Assembly: GCA_008360955.1 (NCBI GenBank)
Contig: LUCM01005840.1
Coordinates: 65,943-129,942, forward strand
Length of the DNA stretch: 64,000 bases
Direction of reading: 5' to 3'
Origin: Fasciolopsis buskii
Taxonomy: Eukaryota > Platyhelminthes > Trematoda > Plagiorchiida > Fasciolidae
This document shows positions 11,271 through 22,283 of this stretch, piece by piece; position 1 is the first letter of the stretch; every line of letters starts with the position of its first letter. Position numbers and translations under genes: made by a program. The notes below the pieces were generated by a model that did not search any database, had not been told where the DNA came from, and saw only the letters and a program-made list of their open reading frames with translations.

Positions 11271-14090
11271 CAGCTTCAGCAAGATTGCATTGGTTTGTTC
11301 GCTAAGCTGGGCAATTTGATTGCAAATGTTTCATTACCGGTCGAGGCGACATCGTCAGTGATAACTTCTTCATACTTCAAGTCGTAGTCTGGTCGCTGCG
11401 TCGCTTCCAGCCTGTGCGAAAAAAGCACGACACGGTAGACGATGGGAAGACATGCGTCCATGCCACCGAAGGACCATCCCAAACAGGACGATTGTTTGCA
11501 CCCAACACAAGATGAACCACCTCGTCGTTGCTCACCCGATGTTCCCACCAGACACGAGCAATGCTACGGAGACATCGGCGGTCGAACACAGAAAGTCGTC
11601 GGGTATTCCCACAACGTAGAGGCCAGGTCCCGCAACCGCAGGGAATCAAACTGGGATTGTACATCCTCCCCTTAAGGGAAAGGCGGATGTCGTAGTGGCA
11701 CCACAAGTGTGGCAGGTTAGCGAAAGTTGTTATGGCTTTCGCGATTCGTGACATGATCTCCCCAACACCACTGCGTGTGGCCAGACACCAGAAGCACTTG
11801 CGACTGTTGGCCACTTCTAACCGATCACCTCAAAGGCTCTTGCCAGTCTTGAACAAGTTGCTTGAATTTTGATAGTTCAGAGCACATACAGTATCTAGAA
11901 ATTTTAATCACCAACGCACGTTGAATTGCTTGTACATTGTTACACAGCAAGATGATGCCATCGGCAAACTGCAAGTCAAAAACTGTTTCCTGGGAAGAGT
12001 TCAACTCCATCGTCTAAAAGACCATATAAGGCGTTCTGCAGAACATGCTCCATGACGAAGTTAAAAAGAATGGGATATAGGGCATCCCTGCCGTGCTCCA
12101 CTGCAGAAGACGAGGACTAGCGAAAGCTGGCCATAAGCCCTAATCCGACCCAGCATATGACGGTTAAACGCTTTGACGACCGGTACACATTTCTCAGTCA
12201 CTCCACTTATCAACAAACAGTGCCATAGTGTAGACGTATCACCAGAGTCAGAGGCTGCGCCAGCATCCAAGAGTACGATGACGATGACCATTGGCCTTTG
12301 GAAGGTAAAACAATGCTCTCATACCTCCCGGAGGTTGGTTTGATCGATGCACCCACGAACTAAGCGAAAACCACCCTGTTCCTCACGTGTTTGCCCTCCA
12401 TGCGCGTTGTACAACAAAGAATGACACGAAAGCAGCTTTGATGTTGTTGGGATTAGACTAATATCCCTATGGTTAGCGCAGTCACTACGCAACTCCGTTT
12501 TGAAAATGGGGACAGCGATCGACTTCCTCACGAGGAGGGGACCTTCTAGGAGTACCAGATCCTCGAGGACAAAACTTGAAGTTCTTTGATCAGTTCCGTT
12601 GCTCCATCCTTAAATAGAACTGGGCAAAGCACATAGGAGCGTCATTACATCCTAAGGCTCAGGTTTCTCCGAGGATCTCCGTCTCAGTAGGTAGGTCTGT
12701 TGCAATAGGCCACTGGACACTTGCCGGAATAGTTGCGGTAGGCGCCGACGCCTAGGGGCACCTAAATTGTGCTCGAAAGTGCTCCGCCTAGGGTACAAGA
12801 AGGCGCTGCAGGTTGTGGATGTGCGATCCGTCAGCTCCACAGCTCGTTTCGCTCACACCCCATGCTTTCTTACCCGTAGCCCGGATGAAGTGAAACAGAT
12901 TGCACGGATTTCCCTTAGCAGCAGTATGTTCCATCTCCAAAGCTCGTTTAGGCTACTAAATCTTGTTATCCCTATGCAAGCTTGTATTGAGTTCACGTCT
13001 CGTTACGAGCCGTGCTTTATTATATTCCCTACCAGCCGGGATGGACTGAAGTGGGTCAGGACGACGCTGAGGCTCAACAGAAATCCAAAGTGTCACAAAG
13101 CGACAGGTCAGGCCGCAACTCACCCAGTCAGCAGAGTGCAAGGCATTTTTGATAAGCGGCCAGTGCTCACTGATGCTTTGAGATGGGGACAATCCTAGAT
13201 TTCCAGCCAGTGAACTTCGAAAGGTTGATAGGTAAATCGGACCAGAAAGNNNNNNNNNNNNNNNNNNNNNNNNNNNNNNNNNNNNNNNNNNNNNNNNNNN
13301 NNNNNNNNNNNNNNNNNNNNNNNNNNNNNNNNNNNNNNNNNNNNNNNNNNNNNNNNNNNNNNNNNNNNNNNNNNNNNNNNNNNNNNNNNNNNNNNNNNNN
13401 NNNNNNNNNNNNNNNNNNNNNNNNNNNNNNNNNNNNNNNNNNNNNNNNNNNNNNNNNNNNNNNNNNNNNNNNNNNNNNNNNNNNNNNNNNNNNNNNNNNN
13501 NNNNNNNNNNNNNNNNNNNNNNNNNNNNNNNNNNNNNNNNNNNNNNNNNNNNNNNNNNNNNNNNNNNNNNNNNNNNNNNNNNNNNNNNNNNNNNNNNNNN
13601 NNNNNNNNNNNNNNNNNNNNNNNNNNNNNNNNNNNNNNNNNNNNNNNNNNNNNNNNNNNNNNNNNNNNNNNNNNNNNNNNNNNNNNNNNNNNNNNNNNNN
13701 NNNNNNNNNNNNNNNNNNNNNNNNNNNNNNNNNNNNNNNNNNNNNNNNNNNNNNNNNNNNNNNNNNNNNNNNNNNNNNNNNNNNNNNNNNNNNNNNNNNN
13801 NNNNNNNNNNNNNNNNNNNNNNNNNNNNNCCTGCCAAAATCACGATGTCACTCCGTCTTGCTGTGCGTAAGAGATCGTGCAGCTTTTGATACAGAGTGCC
13901 CTTAACTGCGTCTGGACTGCAATCTGTTGGCGCGTACACTGAGACAGCGACCGAATTTCGTCTACCAGAGCGAGGGTTATTTACTTTGCATAAACCTCCA
14001 ATTCCCACTGCGCATAGCCGGCTGTCGACTAGGATCCAGTCAGCGAGACTACATCTTGACGTTTTGTGACGACTCCATGATCCAACGAGA
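11271..14090 (-). mobile_element. RTE-type LINE, decayed, with assembly gap
   Basis: This is a non-LTR retrotransposon read from the minus strand, so its 5' end is at the right. Near 13830-14090 the APE endonuclease shows ADWILVDSRLCAVG, SVYAPTDCSPDAV and RRSDIVILA. The following segment (usually GDFNAQVG) falls into a run of Ns. Left of the gap the linker reads IPAGREYN (near 13000). The reverse transcriptase follows with VPIFKTELRSDCANHRDISL (12450-12520), GARQGCPIS (near 12070), FADGIILL in place of YADD (near 11950), and the C-terminal FDRRCLRSIARV typical of RTE elements (near 11570). Stops and frame changes break every domain. The 5' end is cut at about 14090, where a + strand element begins head to head. 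Confidence 0.85.
13250..13829. other. assembly gap (580 N)
   Basis: This is a run of 580 undetermined bases inside the endonuclease part of the minus-strand RTE copy. Open frames that appear to cross it have no meaning inside the gap. The gap lies within a repeat, so the sequences on its two sides may come from different copies. Confidence 0.99.
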
Positions 14091-17000
14091 TATACAGGAT
14101 GGCTTATCTCAAGCCGAAGATCCAATCATGCTTGGAAGGTCAATGAGCAGAGGCCTGACGAAGTAATCCCCTGGTCCTACAAGTCGGGGGTTGATCTGGA
14201 TTAGCAGCTCAGTCGGAAAAACGACTGAAAGAATAAATCAGCCAGGTGGATGGGCTTCCACGCAGCCATACCCCGCTGCCTTGCGGTCAGGTTCATGTCA
14301 GAACCAAAGGCTTTGGTGTAGAACCCTAGACAATCCTGGACAACCTAGTAGCACCGGTCCTTCAAACCCCATGAGTTACACGCCTATAAATAATTCCATA
14401 TTGTATCGGTCATGTCGCAGGATAATCAGAACCGCGCCGCCCATTGCATGATAAGTAGCTGCTGCTCAGAATTTCCTCTTCTATTCAACCTGTCTCTTCT
14501 GTTTCCCTTCTCCCTGCCCATAATGTCCCCACTGATCACACGCCTGGTACTCACAACGGTTCGTTGTCAAGTAGTGTAGTAAGTGGTTTTCACTCTGTTA
14601 GGGCCCACTTTCTAAAGCCTCGTCAGCCTGTGAATCTCGATTCCTTCAATATGCGCACTCTTAGGTAGGCTGGCCAACAGGCGTGTTTGGCTCTGACAGT
14701 GGACTCATTTTCGATTGACGTCTGCTGCGTGATGGAAACCTGAATTCAGGATTCGGGTGGAGTAACTCAACCAGATGCCTCGTCAAGGTTTTTAAAGCAC
14801 GCTTCAGGAGACGAAGCAGCTCAAGCAGTGGAGGAATAGTCTTGAGTGAAAAGGCTGAATCAGCCCTTCTAGACTAGATCCCAGTCAACAGTCGCGCATG
14901 CGCCCTGAGACTGCAGGGACCAGTGGGCGTCCGGAAGGATAGTAGTGTTAAGCGCAGTTTATTTGTTATCTCCAACAGACTGCAGCACTGACATGGAGAA
15001 AGACGAGTTTTACGATGGCCTTGTTCGGAAGAGCGAACGCTCTGACATTGTAGTGGTGACAGGTGATTTTAATGCACAAGTTGGAAAACTGAGTGCATCG
15101 GAGTCCTGCTTGCTCCTCGAACAGGCAACGGGGAGAGTCTTCTCTAATTCTGTGCGGAAAGTCATTTATTCCTATCTAGTGCGAATTTCCGACACAGTTC
15201 GCGTGGCACAGCGACATGGCGTTGTAACTCCACAGGTAGTTTGAGTCAGATCGACCATATTGCAGTTAGCTACCGTTGGCGCGGTTCTGTCCAGAACTGC
15301 AGATCATATTGGGCTGCGTACTTCGAATCGGACCATGTGTTAGTTTTAATGAGACTTTTGCTGCAGCTCAGCGGCCATTAACGTAGGCCACAAGCACGAT
15401 TGGTCATCGGACGTCTGTCTGATTCGGCTGTTCGCAACAGCTGCGAACAGAAACCATCCGAGGGGCTAAGAACTGCGACGAGAAGTGGGATCAAATCAAA
15501 CAGGCTATGCAATTGGTAGCAGATTTCGCCTGTGGTTCTAGATCTACCGTTCATCAAGAACATTGGGTCTTCGAGGGTCGATGGGTCTAATGGAGCGAAA
15601 ACGCCAGCTTCCCAACTGCAAGAAGGTGAATAAGGTGCACCGACAATTGCAGCGTCAGTTGACGATAAGCCTTAAAAATGACCGTAAGAACTGATGGGTT
15701 AGGGTAGCCGAAGCGGTGGAAGTAGCGTCCGCCTCAGGTAACAGCCCAAGACTGTTTAGGGTTATACGTGACAGCGGTGCGTGGAAAACTTCGGTTAATG
15801 AAGTCCTGTACGATAAGAATAGAGAGCTCATCCATGGTAGACAACAAAGGCTGGACCGTTTGGCAAAGCGGTTCAAGGATCAGTTTAGCTGGCCACACGC
15901 TAACGTATTTAGGCGGACGTCTGCGGCTGCGAATCCTTGGGAGGTGTCTGTCGACCCCCCTCCTCTAAGCGAATTTGAAGTGGAGTTGAATATTCGGCTC
16001 CTGGAGAGGGGGAATGCAGCCGGTTCCGCGAACTGTCTCCAGTCCTTTTCATATTGAGTGAAGAAGCTCTGATGGAATCCCTTACCTCCTTGCTTCATGA
16101 TATTTGGAACGAGGAGCGTATTCTGTTGTCGTGGGGTGAGTCACTGATTGTGCCCATCTTCAATAAGGGCACACGGAGTGACTGTGACAATCATCGTGGG
16201 ATTAGTTTAATTCCGATAGTTACTAAAGTGTTAGCTTCGATAATGCTGCGTCGTTTGACACCGATTCGTGAGAGTAAACTCCGCAAACTGCAAGCCGGAT
16301 TTCATCCAGGTCGAGCTTGCACCGACCAGATATTCACTCTGCGATAGATGCTCGAAATGCGCCACACGCACCGCCGCCCTACGATAGTAGTCTTTCTGAA
16401 CTTGAATGGCGCGTTCGAATCAGTCGATCGGATAGCATTATTCAGTGCTCTCCATCGGAAGGACATGCTAACCTGTTGCAGGCATTTTACTCGCATGCAT
16501 ACGGTCGCGTGAGGGTATACAGCAAACTATCAAGTTCATTCGAAACGACTAGTGGCGTTCGACAAGGGTATTCCATCTCTCCATTCCTTTTCAACGTCAT
16601 TATGGATGAGGTGATGGAAAATGCTTTAGGAGGTCTTCGGGATGTAGGAATCGAACTTGGACATGGAGGGTGGAACGCTGTGACCTAGACTACGCAGATG
16701 ACGTTGTGTGCCTTTTCGAGTCTGCAGACCAGGTACGACGGATATTAGATAGACTATCGAGATCGGTCGCTCTGTGCGGCATGTGCTTTGCACCTTCAAA
16801 GTGCAAAGTGCTGTTGCAGGACTGGACGACAGCAGTGCCTAACTTGGCGCTGAGCGGAGAGGAGTTAACTATTGTGGACCGTTTCACCTACCTTGGTAGC
16901 TGCGTGTCAAAAGATGGTAGCTCGGCGGTGGAGGTAATTGCGCATCTGTCGAAGGTTCGGGCAGCTTGCGCTGGACTGAAGCGTTCGTGACGTCCGCCTG

Positions 17001-17490
17001 ACATTTCACAGAATTTGAAAGGTCGTGTGTAGTGCCGCAGTGTGCTCAGTTCTGTTGTACGGTTGCGAGACGTGGAGTATGCTTGTGGGAGATGTTCGTC
17101 GGTTGAAGGTTTTCGACCACCGATGTCTACGTAGTATGGCTAGGATTGGATGGAGTGACCGGGTGAGTAATGTGGATTTCAGAAATCTTATACTAGGTGC
17201 CGGCTCTCAGAACACCTTGTTTCAGTGTTTGAAACTTAGTAGACTACGCTGGTCGGGTCACGTGTTGCGTATGGCGAACACTCGTCTACTATATCTTGCC
17301 CTGTTTTGTGTCCCTCCCAAGGAATAGAAGAAGCCATGCGAAAGTCAGTAGATAAAACTTTCAATTGTGGAGAAAGGCAGCGGTCAGTGAGGCTTGCCTC
17401 GATGAACGATGTTGATGGTGATGATGGTGTAGTTTGCAATTCAACCCCAGTTCCTCGCCTTACTACTACTTTTTAGTCAGCCCTCAGCAG
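14091..17490 (+). mobile_element. RTE-type LINE, nearly complete but inactivated
   Basis: The order on + is a 5' untranslated region (14091-14640, recognisably related to 20940-21290 and, inverted, to 42186-42440), then endonuclease, linker, reverse transcriptase and C-terminal part. The endonuclease starts near 14640 (FNMRTLR), and keeps SPTDCSTDMEKDEFYDGL and VTGDFNAQVGKLSASE (15000-15100). The RT shows VPIFNKGTRSDCDNHRGISL (16150-16208), then FLNLNGAFESVDR (near 16395-16430), where the motif A aspartate is Asn, and an intact YADD box in LDYADDVVCLFE (16685-16720). It ends with YGCETW (17058-17075), FDHRCLRSMARIGW and RWSGHVLRM. This YGCETW and 'HRCLR' tail is typical of RTE elements. Several stops and frameshifts inactivate it. 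Bases 15598-16588 are almost identical to 21293-22283. Confidence 0.9.
15598..16588 (+). repeat. 991-bp near-identical direct repeat, copy 1
   Basis: This matches 21293-22283 with a constant offset of 5,695, no indels and two mismatches that I found (near 16148 t/c and near 16351 c/t). It covers the linker and first half of the RT of the RTE element. Sequence outside the repeat differs at once on both sides. Confidence 0.95.
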
Positions 17491-18239
17491 GACGACCGAC
17501 TTAAATGCGTTTGTGGGTAGGGTGAATGCATCCGCTAATAACAATCTTCTGTGGTTCCCGCTTTTTCGGGGACCTAAACGTTTTGAGGGAGTTGTATTTG
17601 CATGGGTCGTCGGCAGAAGACAATGCTTCGCATGCACTGGCACATGGTTTAATCTGTCCTTATTGCCGCCTCAGCACCGTTGTCGAGATCCACCTTGACC
17701 AGATTACCACTGTTTTATAAATTGTTCTGCCACCATCGGTATACCATTTGCAAAGATTGTCGTATGTGTGTTTGGTTTGTGCATCCGGGTAAAAACGGAG
17801 AAATCGATTAGCCTGTTACGTTTTCACTACACTGTTCTCGAGAATTCGTTGTGCCGAGGTATCTTGCGCATCCTTCCGGGTGTTCCAGTCACCCGCTGTT
17901 GTAAGCGTAACGCTTTTGGGAATGCAGTTCACCAACGTTTGGACTATTGGAATTTGCTTTTTTCCGCAGTACTGTCGGATGGGGAGATTGGAGCATAATG
18001 CACAGTTACGTCACGTTTTAATTCATGGATCTTATGTGGATGTTATGCTTCTCAGCTGCGCAGACCAAAGTGGGATATTCACTTGTTCTCACTATTTAGT
18101 CTTCCAGGCAGAGTAGCGAAATACGGCTTCTCCCGAACTATAGCTTTACCCATTGGCGGGTCTCATTTGCCACATCACAGGGCCAGCCTGAAGACTTGCC
18201 CAATGACATACTTTTTTGCTTCGAATTTGATGCATGGAC
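17491..18239. other. unassigned; possible LINE endonuclease trace
   Basis: At 17560-17640 one + frame reads GDLNVLRELYLHGSSAED, which recalls the GDFN motif and following loop of CR1/Jockey endonucleases, but nothing else in the stretch confirms it. The remainder (to 18239) has short frames without motifs. Confidence 0.25.
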
Positions 18240-18455
18240 GCAATCCAAGGAATATGCTACCAGGACCTACTGCACTGAGGAAGGAGACCGGTAACCGTTA
18301 CCCAAAAATTTACTGGCATTGAATCACGAAGCCCTAACAGATGAGATGTGATAATGAGCCCTGCGATTCCGGATTGCCGTCTGCCGCAAGTTATAGTCGT
18401 ATGTGGGACTCGGATCTTCTGCTAACAGGCGCTTAATCAACTTGACCACTGCCAT
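18240..18455 (-). repeat. tRNA-derived SINE, minus strand
   Basis: On the minus strand a head reading ggcagtggtcaagttgatta (plus about 18434-18453) is followed by a B-box-like gatccgagtccc (plus 18406-18417). It is related to the copy at 10436-10690 in head and body. It lies about 490 bp upstream of the GOLPH3 start codon, in the opposite orientation. The left boundary is uncertain. Confidence 0.5.
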
Positions 18456-18900
18456 AGTTTTAAACCTGATTATAACCAAAGAACAAACCAAAGCATCCCT
18501 GTCTAGGCAAAAACAGTATTTTTTAAGCAGTACTCCGTGATTACCTGGAAAGTTGGTGTTCGTTTATTAGGTCTTCTACGAGTTGCATATGTGTGCATCT
18601 TACCCCCGTACCAGCGAATGTTTACAGGTTTTGTTGCTAACCTTTGGGTCACTACGCCAATGCGAAAACGCTCTGTGTAAAGCGCGCAAGGAGCCTTATT
18701 GCCCCTGTTAAATTTTTAATGGTTCCTGAGGATACGCTTTTGGTTTCGGGGAATCTTCCTGGTAATCGAAGTGAACTAGCTCTTTCGGTCTACTCGATAA
18801 TTTGCTAAAACTATTAGACAGACGTAGTAGGTTCTAACCTGGGTTATTTCCGAAGTAAACGATTGCCTTCTTTTTCGTTATGTCAACTGTTTGCTACGTT
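18456..18900 (+). other. upstream region / 5' intron of GOLPH3
   Basis: I see no coding sequence here. The stretch ends in a pyrimidine-rich tract leading to the splice acceptor before the GOLPH3 start codon, so it is probably intron (if an upstream 5' UTR exon exists) or outron (if the mRNA is trans-spliced). I cannot identify a promoter. Confidence 0.4.
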
Positions 18901-18924
18901 TTTCATTTAACTTCCTTTTCCAGG
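18901..18924 (+). promoter_or_regulatory. 3' splice acceptor before GOLPH3 ATG
   Basis: The sequence cttccttttccag ends at 18923, 16 bases before the ATG at 18940. An acceptor this close to a start codon implies either a separate 5' UTR exon or spliced-leader trans-splicing, both known in flatworms. The sequence alone does not decide between them. Confidence 0.6.
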
Positions 18925-18939
18925 TTTAAACACGTTGGA

Positions 18940-19861
18940 ATGAGTGAGGCGAGTGAAGCGGTTTTGTCCAGAAGGAATGTTGTAAAGTCGCTTGAGCCCA
19001 GTTCAGAGGTGGAGCCGCAAGAGCAGTCACAAGCGGAAGAAGAGACAGATTCAAAAGAAGTCCGCCTCACACTTATGGAGGAGATTCTGTTGCTTGGTCT
19101 TAAAGATCGTGAGGTAAGATCACTTTCGATTCTGTGATCATTGTTAGGGCCATTTATCTTTTTGGAATGACAGTGTTAGCTGTGGTCTTCGTGGCTGTAT
19201 AATGGCTGAACTTGCTCTGCGGGGTCGTTTGGCTTTGGAACCCAGTGGAATGCGTCGCCGTGGTTTGTTCTCCCGAGCTGTCATTGTAAAAAATGGCGTA
19301 CCCACGGGCGATGCTCTTTTGGACGAGGCTCTTAAGTTGATTAAAACCAATCAAGCGGAAAATGCCAAAACATGGATAGACTATCTGAGTGGTCTGTTGT
19401 ATTAGTTAATTTTGTTGATGATGTCTTGCTTTCCAGGGGAGACTTGGAACCCGTTCAAACTTCCTTTACAAATGAGGAATGTTCGCGAGAGAATAGCCAA
19501 GAACCTTGTAGAGAAAGGCGTTTGCAAAACAGAAAAGCAAAACTTCGTTGTTTTCGATATGATGACTCATCCGCTAGTGGACTTTCAAACCAAGCAACGG
19601 GTGGTGCAACGTATTCAAGATGCCATACTGAACAAGTGGAGCGTAGATATCCACAAAATTGATAAACGGCTGTTGTGTCTAATTTTGCTCGCCCACCATT
19701 CAGATGTTTTAGACAATGCGTTGGCTACTCTATCTGATGCCGATTATGATTTGGCCAGACGACGCGTCAGCTCTGCGTTACAGCTAGACTACGCAACGGA
19801 GGCTGCTAATGATGGTGTAAATGACCTCCTTTGGGCCATATTGGCTTCATTTAACGGATGA
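18940..19861 (+). CDS. GOLPH3: Golgi phosphoprotein 3 homologue (GPP34 family)
   Basis: This family is a peripheral trans-Golgi protein that binds phosphatidylinositol 4-phosphate and helps retain glycosyltransferases and shape the Golgi. The coding sequence is join(18940-19113, 19148-19391, 19437-19861), 280 residues in an unbroken frame; the human protein is about 298. The first ~40 residues are acidic and low-complexity, as is usual, and the GPP34 domain starts at VRLTLMEEILLLGLKDRE. Residues W64 and R73 and the pair R153/R156 (in RNVRERIAKNLVEKG) fall where the known PI4P-binding Trp and Arg residues of GOLPH3 lie. WNDSVSCGLRGC, PTGDALLDEAL and SGETWNP are diagnostic blocks. Both introns have GT-AG ends and keep frame (phases 0 and 1). 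The start was chosen because it directly precedes the acidic leader and follows a splice acceptor. It is the only intact, confidently named host gene here and is flanked by RTE copies. Confidence 0.96.
19114..19147 (+). other. 34-bp micro-intron in GOLPH3
   Basis: The interval runs from gtaagatc to attgttag. Removing it joins KDRE to GHLSFWND exactly as the family requires. Introns of this size are a known trait of flatworm genes, mainly near the 5' end. Confidence 0.9.
19392..19436 (+). other. 45-bp micro-intron in GOLPH3
   Basis: The interval begins gtctgttg and ends gctttccag. Splicing gives …YLSG-ETWNP, the conserved family sequence, across a phase 1 junction. Read without splicing, the upstream frame stops inside the intron. 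Confidence 0.9.
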
Positions 19862-20930
19862 GTATGCACCATGGGGCTAAGCCAACACAACTGTGATCCG
19901 TTAGCCATTGTATCATATACTCTAACTTGGCACTCATTGAGTACTTACTCATGGAGTGTAGACCCTCAGGTCGTGCGATCGGTCCCTCTTGTTCTACGTG
20001 CTTCTCGGGCCTATGTATTATCATTTCAGTTGGACCTGAGTATCCGAGCTGTGATCAATCACACAAGATGGCAACACTGTGACTTGAAGCCATGATCCAT
20101 TCGTCCTTCCATATAAATGCCTCCTGTCACTTTGTGTGTAACCATCGATAATTTGTGATTTTCATCCTACTTTGTCCAAGTTCTGTTTGCAGTCAATTCC
20201 TCTTCTCTGGGTATATTCACGAGAGTTTAACCAACCAAAATTGGAAGCTTTTTCAAGATGGTTTAGTTCGTATTGTTTATGTGTTTCTTCGGTGGATTTA
20301 TACTGGAAACCGCTCAGTTTTATCGCTTTCATTACCCATTTGGATTGTCTACTGGTCACAGCCTTCCGCTACCGCGTGTGCGTCTGCATCATCTGCACAT
20401 CTCTTCTAATATGTTTCAATGCTCGCGATTTGTTGCCATGTGGTTCGTCATCTGGGCTTAGTCTTTTGTTGAAACATCAACGAAATTAATGCGCATGCGC
20501 GCACCTATCTCCCTCCTCTCAACGGCGAAGCGGACGGGTCTGTGAATTATTAATAAGCCCGGATTGTTAGTTTTATATGGCTGCATAGAATGTCCCAAAA
20601 CAGCAGCAGTGAGAGTATCGATCTCAGTAGTTGGTAAAAATCTCCGTTGATAATCAAAAATCCTTCATCTTCATTTCGTAAGAGGAAATAGAACATGTAT
20701 TTCTCTCGAAATATACGGGTTTGCCTTTTTGGACTTCTTGAACAATGAAATATGGTTTTTAAAACCATGCCAGATATCCGCGCACATGTTCAGTGAAATA
20801 GATCTTGCGTTCATTGGTCATGTTTTTTTCGTGTCTACGACGGTCGTTTTGTGTTGTTTACATGCAACTTTTATTGAACCCGATGGGATTGCACTTTCAC
20901 CTGATGTGACTGCTTGCGTTCCTCCCAGAT
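19862..20930 (+). other. GOLPH3 3' region and unassigned sequence
   Basis: No coding feature is recognised. The first few hundred bases are probably the 3' UTR. I found no clean AATAAA near the stop codon. The RTE-related 5' region begins near 20935. Confidence 0.4.
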
Positions 20931-20934
20931 CCAG

Positions 20935-22283
20935 CAAACTATGCAGGATGACCCATCTTAGGTTGAAGATCAAACCATGCCTAGAAGGTCAGTGAGTGGA
21001 TTCCTTGTCCTTCAGTTTGGGGTTGACTTGGGCTGAGAACTCAGTCGGAACACTGAGTGGAAGAGTAACTGATCCAAGTAGATGGGTTTCCACTCACCTA
21101 TGCCCCGCTACCCTGCAGTCAGGTTCTTGTCAGAACCAAAGCCTTTGGCTGAGAGTCCTATCGTTCTTCCGCTTAGCGGCTGGACTCTCTAGAAGTACCC
21201 GTCCTCCTAACCCCATGAGTTACACGCCTAGAAATAATTCCATACTGCATCGGTTGATGTGCAGGCTTATCAGAACCGCGCTGTCCATTGCAAAAACGCC
21301 AGCTTCCCAACTGCAAGAAGGTGAATAAGGTGCACCGACAATTGCAGCGTCAGTTGACGATAAGCCTTAAAAATGACCGTAAGAACTGATGGGTTAGGGT
21401 AGCCGAAGCGGTGGAAGTAGCGTCCGCCTCAGGTAACAGCCCAAGACTGTTTAGGGTTATACGTGACAGCGGTGCGTGGAAAACTTCGGTTAATGAAGTC
21501 CTGTACGATAAGAATAGAGAGCTCATCCATGGTAGACAACAAAGGCTGGACCGTTTGGCAAAGCGGTTCAAGGATCAGTTTAGCTGGCCACACGCTAACG
21601 TATTTAGGCGGACGTCTGCGGCTGCGAATCCTTGGGAGGTGTCTGTCGACCCCCCTCCTCTAAGCGAATTTGAAGTGGAGTTGAATATTCGGCTCCTGGA
21701 GAGGGGGAATGCAGCCGGTTCCGCGAACTGTCTCCAGTCCTTTTCATATTGAGTGAAGAAGCTCTGATGGAATCCCTTACCTCCTTGCTTCATGATATTT
21801 GGAACGAGGAGCGTATTCTGTTGTCGTGGGGTGAGTCACTGATCGTGCCCATCTTCAATAAGGGCACACGGAGTGACTGTGACAATCATCGTGGGATTAG
21901 TTTAATTCCGATAGTTACTAAAGTGTTAGCTTCGATAATGCTGCGTCGTTTGACACCGATTCGTGAGAGTAAACTCCGCAAACTGCAAGCCGGATTTCAT
22001 CCAGGTCGAGCTTGCACCGACCAGATATTCACTCTGCGATAGATGTTCGAAATGCGCCACACGCACCGCCGCCCTACGATAGTAGTCTTTCTGAACTTGA
22101 ATGGCGCGTTCGAATCAGTCGATCGGATAGCATTATTCAGTGCTCTCCATCGGAAGGACATGCTAACCTGTTGCAGGCATTTTACTCGCATGCATACGGT
22201 CGCGTGAGGGTATACAGCAAACTATCAAGTTCATTCGAAACGACTAGTGGCGTTCGACAAGGGTATTCCATCTCTCCATTCCT
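20935..22283 (+). mobile_element. RTE LINE, internally deleted mosaic copy
   Basis: Bases 20935-21292 match the RTE 5' untranslated region at 14091-14448 with many differences (roughly 80% by eye). At 21293 the sequence jumps, at ccattgca/aaaacgcc, straight into the linker, equivalent to 15598 in the other copy. From there to 22283 it is almost identical to that copy. It therefore lacks the whole endonuclease and, at the right end, everything after GVRQGYSISPFL, including the YADD box. It cannot be autonomous. Confidence 0.85.
21293..22283 (+). repeat. 991-bp near-identical direct repeat, copy 2
   Basis: This is the partner of 15598-16588 (offset 5,695, two mismatches seen). It ends at ccattcct, after which the two loci share nothing. 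Confidence 0.95.

Noticed and set aside
11377..11814. 145-codon minus frame as a host gene
   Set aside because: FDRRCLRSIARV and the downstream pattern identify it as the C-terminal part of an RTE element.
12956..14125. 389-codon minus frame and 240-codon plus frame (13183-13905)
   Set aside because: Both cross the 580-base run of N, so their length is an artefact. Only the flanking RTE-like residues on the minus strand are meaningful.
15655..15876. Identical minus frames at 15655-15876 and 21350-21571
   Set aside because: They are antisense shadows of the duplicated RTE linker, not a conserved gene pair.
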